From NCBI GenBank assembly GCA_028095005.1, contig CM051462.1, positions 116,426,752 to 116,490,751 of the forward strand: a DNA stretch of 64,000 nt, given 5' to 3'. Position 1 is the stretch's first letter, and every line of letters starts with the position of its first letter. Position numbers and translations under genes: made by a program. This document shows positions 10,814 to 22,104 of this stretch, piece by piece. Under the pieces are notes generated by a model. The model saw only the letters and a program-made list of their open reading frames with translations. It searched no databases and was not told the origin of the DNA. The DNA comes from Rhynchospora pubera (Eukaryota; Streptophyta; Magnoliopsida; Poales; Cyperaceae).

Positions 10814-12523
10814 TATTACCTCTCAAATGCTCCATGCCTTTCTTAGTAGTATGGTGCAGTGATATTTCAACAAGAGTGTCTTCCCATATCACGAGATTAT
10901 TTTTTAGTACAAGAAATTAAAACAAATTAACAAAATACTAATATAGTAACTGAAAAAACTAAACTGATACGTTCCTAATAATTCATTAATACGAGATACT
11001 TTATTACTAATACGTCGCAGATAAACAAATTGATTAAGAACTAGAGTAACCTAGGTAAATCTCCAATCTTGGCATAATAAACAACACATTAAATTCCTAA
11101 TGGGAGGATATACTGATATACAAAACTTAACCTAATCAGATCCAGTCTGTGACTCGATCGGATGAAAGGAACCCTAAAGAAACATGCCTTACATCAGCAT
11201 CTTGGGGATTCTGCTTGTAGGTGATTCCAGCGCGCCTCGTCACGTGTTCGTAGCAGCATAATGTATCGAGCTGGTCCGCTGCATTATTTATCGTTGCTTT
11301 CTAAACTTTATCGATTCCCCCTTTCGTTGAAATTTTATTGAGGACTTGGGGTGATTGGAAGAAGATGGACTGTTTCCGATCATAGCGCATTTCAAACTGG
11401 TTCCCGATCAGAGTGCAAGAGAGGTGAGAAATCAATTGTATGCATAATAGGAATGGTCCGCTGCCCCTCACTGATTTACAGGACAAAAAAATGGTTCGAG
11501 ACATTATGTACCTAGTTCGTTGTCGACTCGTGAGTCGTCTCTCCAATCCATCTGCTTCTAATTTCTATTTTTAATTATATTCTGATTTTATTTTATTTCT
11601 TTTTTCTTGATGGCTGATAATTTATAAAATTTTATATTCATAAAAAATATTCAAATTGATAATATTTACTTATAAAGTAGGATATACTTTTAAATTCATA
11701 TTAAATATTTGACATTTATTTAAAATATAAAAAAACTTTGGTACCTATAAATTTGCTATAATATTTCTAGCATTGATATAATTTTTATTTCAAAAATAAG
11801 CTTTTAAAACGATCAAACATCTTATAAAGTAAAATATAATTTTGTGCAATTTTAAAAATCATGTGAAATATTTAAAAACCTAAGGACGATTTAGTCCTTT
11901 TGTGTATTAAAACAAAAGTGATCATTTTGGAGCAAATATATGGATTTCCATTCACTTTATTCCCTTTCGAATGTTACCCTCCAACTCTTAACAATTCTCG
12001 AAAGAGTAAATGGGGCGAATGAGAGAAAAAGTGAACTGTCATTTTCCTACCTGAGTTCACCTTAATCTCAAACTCAAAAAACATAATAAAAATTTGGATA
12101 AATGGAGAATAATGAAAATAGCTCGATATAAAAATTTAATCAATTTTGTCACCCCAAATTTGAGTGTTCAATCGAAAATTTTAATCTATTTTGTCATCTC
12201 AAATTTGAGGATGAACACTCATTTCTTCCTTACTCTTGTTTGGGAATTAACATTCTTTTCTTCCTTTCTTAGCCTTTCCTCTTCCCTCTTGTTTCTAGAG
12301 CAGACCCTTAGCGACTTACTATTGCTTGCCAGACGAGACCGATTACATTTTAAAATAATTTAGTGGCTATTCTGTAATATTTATGTGTAGTTAACTGTTT
12401 AACACATCAACAGAAGATGCTAATGATTAAAGTAGTCAACTAAACAAAATCAGCCGAAAAATCTATCGACGACTACTTTTAAAAAAAAAAGTATTAGAAT
12501 TCACACTCAATAAGATAAATTCT

Positions 12524-12889
12524 TTTTAGGAAATGTACAATTTTTCTTTTTTGAACTAATTAAATTTAATTAACCACAATTAACAATCATGCAAAAGTAG
12601 ATCTAGTGCAAAGGTCATTCAACACACAAGAGAATGAGTGTAGGAGGTTTCATCTCTTCTAGTGTCGTAACTAGAAGGCTCGATCCTTGGGTTTGGAGTC
12701 AGTGGCGTGCACGTCTCCACGACTCCACCACTTCGCCGGAGTCGCCTCGAGTCCACCTAGAGATTAACCAAGCTCTAATTGATTCATGCTAGCGATTCAA
12801 GGAGAGCAAAGTTAATCCAAAGGCATTCTCTCTTCTTCCTTAATTAAAAATTTAATTAGTGCAGAGAATATGCTCAACACATGAGCTAA

Positions 12890-12920
<31 letters not shown>

Positions 12921-14305
12921 GCCCGACGGCCAAGGAGAAGGAGAGGAGTGCGGCTAGGGTTAGGGAAGAAAGAAATCTCTAATTTGCATCTATACATCTC
13001 TATATATAGTGCACAAACCCTACCTACCACTAACCATCTATTTACAAGAATGTCACTCCTACCTACCTCTATGGCCGGCCACATTATGGGCTCAAATGGG
13101 CCTCTCAACTCTTTTAATTAAGCCTCTAATTCACATAATTAGAAGCTATTCCAAATGCTCTTCAATTGGACTATATATTTAATACATACATATTGGCCCA
13201 ATAAATTAATATAACTATTTATATTAAATTGTGTTGAACTAAAATAATTATTAACCAATTAATAATCATTCTAGAATTAGCTAATACATTAATTTATTTT
13301 CATATGATCCATTTGATTTAATTAATTATAATGGTATATAATTAATTAATCAACTTATCATATTTTCGCAATACGCACTGTTGCGAATAAATAAATAATG
13401 CATTATTTGGTTAAATCTCTATTTGTGTGACCCTTTGAGGATTTATGCTATCTTGGATATGAAAATAAATCTCTATTTATTCCCAATAATCATAAACAGT
13501 ATCTAGCAACACGTTATGATTCCCAATTCACATAAATAGTGTATTGCTACAGTATTTAAATTCTACATAAGAGAATAAAAGCAATTCTCTATTTTGATTC
13601 TTATGTCTCACGATATCATCATATAATCCAAGATAGGAATGTGTGATTCTTGCAGATTATACGTTTCTTGATCTAGAAATAATTGTATAAGGTTGCATGC
13701 AAACAATCTATCTCCATCAAGGGGACCAAACAGATATCGTCACTCACTAAGTTAATTAATGAGGGACATACGGTTTTCTTGATGATTAGTTTTTACCCGC
13801 ACAATTCAAGAGAACATAAAGAAAGTCCGTATAGCAGCCCTTGTCGGGAATCAGCGTTAGACGATATTTATTGGACCTATCCTCATGTGGAAAAGATAAA
13901 CATCTCCAACTTATAACCAAAATCATAACGAAATAAATAATGACACATAACACAATCCATATATTTATTTCATTGGGTCATGTCATGTACTATGTTCAAC
14001 TAACATAAACATATATAATTAAGTTGGTTACTCTTAACCTATGATTTATATAACTTAATCATCACTTAACTTGCATACTAATCTTGTTGATAATTAATGT
14101 TCCATGTTAATTATCAAGATTATGAACCTTTTAGATTTATTGTTGTTATTTAGTACTAAATGAATTATAGAGATCTATAATTCAGATTATCAACTTGAAT
14201 GATCCGTCAACAAATAAATCAATGAACAAATGATATAAAATCATCAATAACATAAAATCACAGAAGTAGTCATGTATGATTGACTTCTAAGACATATTTC
14301 TAACG
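12524..14305 (-). mobile_element. Solo LTR, family A (reverse orientation)
   Basis: This 1782-bp segment is absent from the matching place in duplication copy 2. It is flanked by ATTCT on the left and ATCCT on the right, which agrees with a 5-bp target duplication of the ATCCT present in copy 2. Its reverse complement matches the two LTRs at 22105 and 23389 through most of its length, including the TGTTAGA-type start and the TTTCCTAACA-type end (here slightly mutated). A (GA)n run lies at 12896-12918. No internal retroviral genes are present, so it is a solo LTR. Confidence 0.8.
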
Positions 14306-14965
14306 ATCCTCTCTTCAAAATTTGTAATGTTTGTCCTAAAGGTCAAGCAATTAGCTCGCTGCTCTTTGCATCCATTCAAAATCATGTAGCGACAGAAAAT
14401 GCATTTATGTTACCCATGATGACAATAATAACAGGAAGGAATCCCAAATGCAGAACTGGAAAGTTTTACTATGCCAATATTAAAGATGCACAGCATATAA
14501 CATTCAAGGAAAAATAAAATATATATACTACAACCACACGTATCAACACAATTTATAAAAGGGAAAAAAGGACGAAGAAGAGGTCAAATGGGCGTTCATG
14601 CAGTCACTCATTTTAATAAAGTTTAGAAATAAGTAAATAAATAAAACGAAAAAGTAAAAAATACATGCAGTTTTAAATGGTGCAAGACTAGGGAAAGAGG
14701 AACAACGTACCAAATTGATCTGTGCTTTTATGTTTGCTATGAGATGAGTGTACTCCTCAATTTGCCTGTCACAATACTCAAAAACAAGCAAAGAAATGAA
14801 CCACAGAATTTATCAACTTTTATTTTCTTCATACAAACAAAATCCAGATTCTTAATGTTGTACTGTAATGGTATAGAATGATCCAACATCAGTGGAATAT
14901 ACTTTCCTTTTCTATTACCGGGCCAATCGAGCTTCCTTGACATATATAAATTGCATTGCCTCTGC

Positions 14966-15232
14966 TAGGGGTGAAAACAGTTACCGCTTTGACAGTCTTT
15001 TTGTTTCGTTTCATCCAAAACGAAATGAAACGGTTAAACGATTTTGGTTGCGTTTCAAAAATGAAACGGTTAACAAAAGCTTGAAATGGTTTCGTCCATG
15101 TGTATTTTCGTGATTTCAACCGTTTCGTCCAAGACGAAACGATTAACGCAAATAGATAGTCAATTTCGTTTTCAAAACAAAATGGTTAATAAAATGACCT
15201 TTTTGTGGTTGTTTTAGACGTTATGCAACCCA
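14966..15232 (+). mobile_element. hAT-like MITE inside UXT pseudo-exon 4
   Basis: A 267-bp insertion relative to duplication copy 2. It begins TAGGGGTGAAAACAG, a hAT-type terminus, and ends GCAACCCA, a degenerate inverse of the start. The 8-bp flanks GCCTCTGC and GGCTCTAA can be read as a diverged target duplication of GCCTCTGA in copy 2. The interior repeats motifs such as GAAACGGTTAA. There is no coding capacity. Confidence 0.65.
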
Positions 15233-15378
15233 GGCTCTAACCAAGTAAATTCCACGTGAAAGCCCAAACCAATGTCTACAAATATATAGCGCGTATCTGG
15301 GCTGAAAATTTTCTTCGGCTGAAAATTTTCAAAAGAAAAGAATCAACAAAATAAGAACAAGTGAATAAAACACACAAT

Positions 15379-15393
15379 TCTCCAGCCTTATTA
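15379..15393. repeat. LINE target-site duplication, left copy
   Basis: The 15-base string TCTCCAGCCTTATTA occurs here and again at 26045-26059, on either side of the LINE and everything nested in it. In duplication copy 2 it occurs once, uninterrupted, near 31496. That gives the empty target site directly. Confidence 0.9.
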
Positions 15394-15430
15394 TTATTAT
15401 TATTATTATTTTTTTTATCGAGCAGACTCC

Positions 15431-16972
15431 TGATGAGTGGATTTTATATGCATACTCAGGTACTATTTTGTCTCCAAACTAAACCAATTTCCTTGAGTTT
15501 ACATAGTTTAGATGAGTTTAGGTTAGTTTAATTAGAGTTTTGTGTCAAGAATGAGTTACTACCATAGTTTCTAATTTTATTGCAGATTCTGGACAAGAAA
15601 TGACTTGGATGAGTCCATAAAGTTGAAGAGCTCGTTCTAAGCTTTCCAACGAATCTTGAATCACCTCAAACGGAGTTCGGATGAAGGAGATATGCCCAAA
15701 ATACTGACAGGACGCAGTGCTGACATTTTCCTGCGACCCGCTGATAGTCCCAGCGGCCCGCAGACCTGGAACTGCCAGATTTAGCAGAATCGCCCGATTT
15801 GGCAATTCTATATTTGGATGGCGGTTTCTACCGACTCCAAGTGCATCCAGAGCACGTCTTCAGTTATTTCCAGCGTTTCTACACCTTCCCAAGGCCTATT
15901 AAAGACCTGTTTGAGGGAGAACAAGAAGGACAACAAAGAGGAGACCAAATCCAAGGTCAATTTAGGGTTAGATATTGAGTTATTTGAGAGTTGAGTCTCA
16001 AGTCCAGATCGAGGCAGCGCCAAGCAGGTTGATTGCGACAGCAAGAGACGTGTTTGATAGGAGATTTCGACACACGCAAGAGTAATTGGTTGTAATTTTT
16101 CCTTATTCTCATTTTCTCTTGTGTTTGTATGATGTCTTTTAGTTGTTGATTGTTTGTTTTAGGGCTATGGTTGTAAACTCGAATTCTTAGTTGTTGATTG
16201 CATGTTTATTTAGTTTCTTTGATATCTTTGTGTTTTATACCTTGCTTGAATTGATTGAATTGATTATGCCATGATTGTCTAAATAGATTTGTTTACACCC
16301 GTTAAGTAGAGCTCGCTTAATTGCTAGGTGGTTAAGTCCAAATAAACTTAGATTATTATGCATGATTATGATTAACATGAAGGTTGTAAACTGAAAGGTT
16401 AAACCAGGACTAGTTAACGAGAGTTAAGTCCTTTCCAAGAGTGAAAACTCAAGGATTTCATAGGTTAGAAAGGTATAAACTTGTAGAAACTAGACCAAGA
16501 AACGATAGTTGAAATCTAGATTCTATACGAGGAAAATTGGGTTAATTAATTGATAACCAGACCTAAAACGAGAGTTTGATCTAGGGACCTTAATTAAGCC
16601 ATTATCCCTACACAATTATCAACTGAATTAAGTCAATTTGCATTCACATCGCTAATCCTAGCGGGCCGCTGAGTGAATCAGCGAGGTTGTCTATGCCCGC
16701 CAAGTAGCCAGCGACCAGTCTAATAGATCAGCGACCTAAGTTCTTTTAGCGGGCTCATTAATTCTTGTTTTGACCTTGTTACTAGACTTAGGATTTAGAC
16801 TCACCTGCAACCCTTAATTCACATAAGAGTTGAACCGTCTAGCTAGTTTAGTAAAGTATAAGACTAATATTCCAACACCGTCCCTGTGGATTCGACCCTC
16901 AAGCTGTTCTACAAACGATTAGATCGGCAGACACGAGATTTTTATTTTGAGACTTGGTTTCCCCATCGATCA
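15431..16972 (+). repeat. 5' LTR of gag-only gypsy element
   Basis: It starts TGATGAGTGGATTTTATATG and ends CCATCGATCA. It is nearly identical to 19995-21637 but lacks about 91 bp present there (after TTTTAGCGGG), and it has one TTTACATAG unit where the 3' LTR has two. Near 16660-16750 it contains several AGCGGGCC and CAGCGA motifs that are unusually GC-rich for this region. Confidence 0.93.
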
Positions 16973-16975
16973 AAA

Positions 16976-16994
16976 TTGGCGCCGTTGCCGGGGA
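16976..16994 (+). promoter_or_regulatory. Primer binding site (tRNA-Asp type)
   Basis: TGGCGCCGTTGCCGGGGA lies four bases after the 5' LTR. It is the tRNA-Asp-complementary primer site known from many plant Ty3/gypsy elements. Confidence 0.85.
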
Positions 16995-17108
16995 CGGTTT
17001 GCTCAAATATTGGTATTTTACTTTAGTAATTTAGCATAGACACCCTTGTATCCTTGTATCTTACTTATTTTGTCTTATCTAAAAAAAAACCAAAAAAATT
17101 CTATCACC

Positions 17109-18251
17109 ATGTTTCCTTCTTTTCAGGTACGTGAGCAAGAGGCGGAGGATAATTGGAAGAAAATCAACCACATGAATAGGCAATTTGGACTTAATGCGAA
17201 CATGAGTGAATTTGAGCGTGCTTTTCACAACGTGCAAAATACGATCAATGATGCATGTGGAGACAACCAGAACTTCAGCAACCTCATCGGATTCGACGAA
17301 CCTTTTGACTATCAAACGAACCGTTCAAGATTCACATGGAGTGAACCTGAAGCACAAAACATGACTGCCAGTTTCTGCGGCCCGCTGGGTGATCCTGCGA
17401 CCCGCTGGAACCTCAACAGACAGACATGCGATTCTGGTTTGAATGATTTTCCTTCTTTTGCCTTGAACAATGATGGTTTAGTGTCTCAACCATACCATAG
17501 GTCTACTTTTTTTCCTAGTTTTGATAATTTTCGATCATCTACGCAAATGTCAAGTGTTGAATCAAGGTTTGAGGAATTTAAAATGAACCAAATCGAATTT
17601 AATGAGAAGCTTTTGAAAGAAATGAAGTCCATATCATCTTCTCTCAATGCTCTCATTAATCATCATCAAAGGATGTTAGAGACTGAGAATTCTTCATATA
17701 GGCCACACAATGAACAAAACAATGAATTGACTTTGCATAGTGATTGTGAATTTGAAAACTCTAGTTCCAAGAAGACCCAAATTTGGTTAGATACCAACAA
17801 AACTGAAAGCAAACAAGTTGAGAATAGGGAGGTACAAGAGGAATTTGATGAACCAAAGTACATACCACCTTCTCCCTATATCCCTCCAATTCCATTTCCA
17901 CAAAGATTGTTTAGGGCTGAAATTGTCAAATCTAATGAGTTGGAGTTGAAGCATCCTCCAATTGAGAACATGAATGAAGAGAAGAAAGATGGTGACACTA
18001 CTCTCAAAGTCGAGGCATCCGACAACACGAATGAGAAGTTCAACCGAATTGACTTGAGCACTCTTAGAAGATGTTTGGAGAAACTTGATGTGATGGAAGA
18101 CAACAAATCACAAATCAAGTATCACATCATAACTGAGCCAAGGAAGATGACATCCAAAGAAGAACACTCCAAGCATATTTCAGAGGACCCGCTCAAGCAC
18201 TTTTGGGAGAACTATGATGCGTGGAGAGGGAGAAAAGTGAAGATAAGATGA
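17109..18251 (+). CDS. Gag-like protein of gypsy element
   Basis: A 380-aa open frame starting at the first ATG after the primer site (MFPSFQVREQEAEDN); the open frame upstream of it has no ATG. The protein is polar. Residues about 150-190 (SRFEEFKMNQIEF, KLLKEMKSISSSL) look like a coiled coil. At about 251-270 there is a proline-rich segment with IPPIPFPQRL, typical of the stretch between gag and protease in Tat/Athila-type elements. No CCHC zinc knuckle and no protease DSG/DTG motif are seen. The frame is intact and closes shortly before the GGGAGGCAACCC motif. The probable role is a structural or packaging protein of a non-autonomous element. It may be a deletion product of a longer gag-pol. 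Confidence 0.7.
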   Translation: MFPSFQVREQEAEDNWKKINHMNRQFGLNANMSEFERAFHNVQNTINDACGDNQNFSNLIGFDEPFDYQTNRSRFTWSEPEAQNMTASFCGPLGDPATRWNLNRQTCDSGLNDFPSFALNNDGLVSQPYHRSTFFPSFDNFRSSTQMSSVESRFEEFKMNQIEFNEKLLKEMKSISSSLNALINHHQRMLETENSSYRPHNEQNNELTLHSDCEFENSSSKKTQIWLDTNKTESKQVENREVQEEFDEPKYIPPSPYIPPIPFPQRLFRAEIVKSNELELKHPPIENMNEEKKDGDTTLKVEASDNTNEKFNRIDLSTLRRCLEKLDVMEDNKSQIKYHIITEPRKMTSKEEHSKHISEDPLKHFWENYDAWRGRKVKIR

Positions 18252-19978
18252 GTAAATGCAAGGTGGTCAAGCTAGTGACCTAAAACAAGCACTTCTTGGG
18301 AGGCAACCCAAGGCTCAAAATTTTCATTTTCTCTCATTTAGATTAAATTAGGATTAGTTATTTTAGTTAGTTATAACTTATCAATTGTTGTTATTGGTTT
18401 TAGGTTTGAAAAATTGTGACAAATCAGCTTTTGGAAGCACCATTACACGAATTGTATGCAAGAGCTTAAACTTGGGGGATACACCATGAAGGAGCATACA
18501 ATCCGTTTTGCAAGTCGCACCAACCCCTATGCGAACTTCACAACCACTACAATAATTTGATGAGTTTCCTTTCCTTTCTCTCTTTTAAGTTATGTTTTCC
18601 TTGCATTGAGGACAATGCAAAGTTTTAAACTTAGGGGAAGAGAATAGGAGCTGTATCTAGGTTTGCATCATGCATATTAGGTGTTAATTTTGTATCTGTC
18701 CCAGTATCGGCGGCCCACCGAGTGTCTCAGCGGCCCGCTGAAGTTTTCGGTGGGTAGCAGAAAAGTCCGGTGGGTAGCAGAGATTTTCGGTGGGTAGCTA
18801 AAACTGGAACTGATAGGTATAATTGTGCATTTCATTTAGGAATTGTCTCTATTGCATGATAATTTCATATAGATTGCATTTAGGTAAGTTAGGGAGATAC
18901 TTAACAAGTTTTGATATCGTGAATTAAATGAATTATTTAGGGAGTTTTAGAAAAATTTTCGATTTGAATTGTGGGTCATCTAATTGATCGATTAGCCCTT
19001 GTGACCTTAGGAAATGAGTAGGTATTATATCATAATTTATCTTGATTGAGACTTAAATTTGATGATTTCATAAGTAGTATGAATGACTTGACCAATTAGA
19101 AATCGGTAACCAAGACAACCACCAATTGAATTAATTTCCAAATTTTGTCAAGATCGATTCTACCGATCCAAATACATGTCAACTAAGGAAATAAACACTA
19201 AGTCTAGAGTCAAACAACCGTTGTTTTCAAGTTTATTAAAAGTCGAAGATGTAAATACACACCCTTGTATATAAAAAAAGTAAATAAAAAGGGGAACTAA
19301 AAAGCGTGCAATGCCATGGACATTGCGGGAAGCTATAGGTTATGGTGGATAGAAGAACTTCCATAAATCATGAGTAAAAACAGAAAGGCTCATGACTTAA
19401 AAAAAAAAACGAGAAAAATCTCGAAAATAAATCCACCGTAATTTGGCTAACCTCTCCACCGCGGGAAACCCTCCTAGCCCCGGGAGAAAAGTTAAAAAGT
19501 CCAACCCAAAAACTTTGGAATAGAATGGGTGAGGAGTTGTACCCTTTTTTCCGCCTCACTTTAGTTCGATTTCCAATGCGTTTTCGAAAATCAATATAGC
19601 GGTTTAAGTACTTGAAGACTTGGTTATGAAATAAATTGATATGATATGTTATTTGTGTTGGTAGGGTGTGATCCCGAGTCTATTTGCAAAGTCAATTGTC
19701 AAACTTTGAAAATTCAACAAATTTAGAAATTAAACAAGGTAGGTTATGGGCAATAGTTACAAGTATCCTAAGTGTTTCACATGTGGGGTAAGCGTGGGTC
19801 ATTTGGGACAACTCAATTCAATTTGAAAAAGCTTGTAAAATTGTCTAAATAATTCAATCAAATCACGATATTGGTGCATGTTAAGAATTTTCATAACTTG
19901 TAAGGCTCAAGTCATTGTTTTAGTTTAGAGCCAAACCATACTTCTAAGATAGATATTTGCTTGGGGACAAGCAAAGGT
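18252..19978 (+). other. Noncoding internal region of gypsy element
   Basis: No pol-derived frame was found. The region contains CTTCTTGGGAGGCAACCCAA at 18291, two AAACTTGGGGGA-like purine strings near 18470 and 18630, three GGTGGGTAGC repeats at 18750-18800, and a GC-richer block at 19300-19560. It resembles the 3' untranslated part of larger Tat/Athila-like elements. Confidence 0.6.
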
Positions 19979-19994
19979 TAAACTTGGGGGGATT
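19979..19994 (+). promoter_or_regulatory. Polypurine tract
   Basis: AAACTTGGGGGGATT directly precedes the 3' LTR, the expected place for the plus-strand primer. The run of six G is the likely core. Confidence 0.75.
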
Positions 19995-21637
19995 TGATGA
20001 GTGGATTTTATATGCATACTCAGGTACTATTTTGTCTCCAAACTAAACCAATTTCCTTGAGTTTACATAGTTTACATAGTTTAGATGAGTTTAGGTTAGT
20101 TTAATTAGAGTTTTGTGTCAAGAATGAGTTACTACCATAGTTTCTAATTTTATTGCAGATTCTGGACAAGAAATGACTTGGATGAGTCCATAAAGTTGAA
20201 GAGCTCGTTCTAAGCTTTCCAACGAATCTTGAATCACCTCAAACGGAGTTCGGATGAAGGAGATATGCCCAAAATACTGACAGGACGCAGTGCTGACATT
20301 TTCCTGCGACCTGCTGATAGTCCCAGCGGCCCGCAGACCTGGAACTGCCAGATTTAGTAGAATCGCCCGATTTGGCAATTCTATATTTGGATGGCGGTTT
20401 CTACCGACTCCAAGTGCATCCAGAGCACGTCTTCAGTTATTTCCAGCGTTTCTACACCTTCCCAAGGCCTATTAAAGACCTGTTTGAGGGAGAACAAGAA
20501 GGAGAACAAAGAGGAGACCAAATCCCAAGGTCAATTTAGGGTTAGACGTAGAGTTATTTGAGAGTTGAGTCTCAAGTCCAGATCGAGGCAGCGCCAAGCA
20601 GGTCATTTGCGACAGCAAGAGACGTGTTTGATAGGAGATTTCGACACACGCAAGAGCAATTGGTTGTAATCTTTCCTTATTCTCATTTTCTCTTGTGTTT
20701 GTATGATGTCTTTTAGTTGTTGATTGTTTGTTTTAGGGCTATGGTTGTAAACTCGAATTCTTAGTTGTTGATTGCATGTTTATTGATTTTATTTGATATC
20801 TTTGTGTTTTATACCTTGCTTGAATTGCTTGAATTGATTATGCCATGATTATTTAAGTAGATTTGTTTACACCCGTTAAGTAGAGCTCGCTTAATTGCTA
20901 GGTGGTTAAGTCCAAATAAACTTAGATTATTAGGCATGATTATGATTAACATGAAGGTTGTAAACTGAAAGGTTAAACCAGGACTAATTAACGAGAGTTA
21001 AGTCCTTTCCAAGAGTGAAAACTCAAGGATTTCATAGGTTAGAAAGGTATAAACTTGTAGAAACTAGACCAAGAAACGATAGTTGAAATCTAGATTCTAT
21101 ACGAGAGAAATTGAGTTAATTAATTGATAACCAGACCTAAACGAGAGTTTGATCTAGGAACCTTAATTAAGCCATTATCCCTACACAATTATCAACTGAA
21201 TTAGGTCAATTTGCATTCACATCGCTAATTCTAGCGGGCCGCTGAGTGAATCAGCGAGGTTGTCTATGCCCGCCAAGTAGCCAGCGACCAGTCTAATAGA
21301 TCAGCGACCTAAGTTCTTTTAGCGGGCCGCTACGAGAGTCAGCGGGCCGCTGGAACTGGAACTAAGAAGAAGTGTTAGCAACCAGAAACCCTAGAATTAC
21401 GTGACTTGTTGAATCTCTCTCATTAATTCTTGTTTTGACCTTGTTACTAGACTTAGGATTTAGACTCACCTGCAACCCTTAATTCACATAAGAGTTGAAC
21501 CGTCTAGCTAGTTTAGTAAAGTATAAGACTAATATTCCAACACCGTCCCTGTGGATTCGACCCTCAAGCTGTTCTACAAACGATTAGATCGGCAGACACG
21601 AGGTTTTTATTTTGAGACTTGGTTTTCCCATCGATCA
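19995..21637 (+). repeat. 3' LTR of gag-only gypsy element
   Basis: It starts TGATGAGTGGATTTTATATG, ends CCATCGATCA, and is followed by the ACTCC target duplication. It carries an extra block at about 21325-21416, with two more AGCGGGCCGCT motifs, that has been lost from the 5' LTR. Other differences from the 5' LTR are scattered single bases and a few short indels. Confidence 0.93.
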
Positions 21638-22104
21638 ACTCCCAAGCAGGTCTAGAGAGAATTTATTAAAACGTACTAAAGTCATTACAAACTCAGAGAA
21701 TACTGAGCAAATAAAAGAAAAAACATCCAAAGGTAATCACAACCAGATCCAAACCAAAAATACCCCGAGTTCAAAAATAAAAACAAAACAACACTCTAAA
21801 TCAATCTCCAAGAAGATCCTCATCTTCTTCAAAAGAACTTTGCACCCTCTGAGAGCCATCAATGCCAGTGTGCTGGTGGTTTTCACCCAGGGTCGTTCCA
21901 TGAGCTTGAACCAGTGGAGCCGCAACAATTGCTTGTTCTCCTTGCCTTTCAGCCGGAACCACGATAACTTGAGCATGTTTCAGCTGCTCGGCAAAAGTAG
22001 CTGGTCCTCCTGTCCAGAAATGAAATAAAGCCAACACAGTAGTAAAAGTATTAATAGGGAACTTAATGGCTGCACCTTGAAAAATAACTTTGTTACGTTC
22101 TAAT

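Larger units (their letters stand above)
15431..21637 (+). mobile_element. Gag-only gypsy-type LTR retrotransposon
   Basis: A 6207-bp element bounded by TG...CA LTRs and a perfect 5-bp target duplication ACTCC (15426-15430 and 21638-21642). In order: a 1542-bp 5' LTR, a primer binding site matching the 3' end of tRNA-Asp, a 380-aa ORF, about 1.7 kb of noncoding sequence that includes the CTTGGGAGGCAACCCAAGG motif commonly found downstream of coding regions in Tat/Athila-like elements, a G-rich polypurine tract, and a 1643-bp 3' LTR. No protease, RT, RNase H or integrase can be found. It is therefore a non-autonomous element that must use enzymes of a related gypsy element. It inserted in the 3' UTR of the LINE. 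Confidence 0.92.

Noticed and set aside
12812..13108. Minus-strand 98-aa open frame
   Set aside because: It lies inside the solo LTR and includes translation of a GA microsatellite (SLSLSLS). The frame is not preserved in the other two LTR copies.
15545..15805. 86-aa minus frame repeated at 20118-20378
   Set aside because: The two copies are the two LTRs of the gypsy element. Identity follows from LTR duplication, and no protein feature is present.
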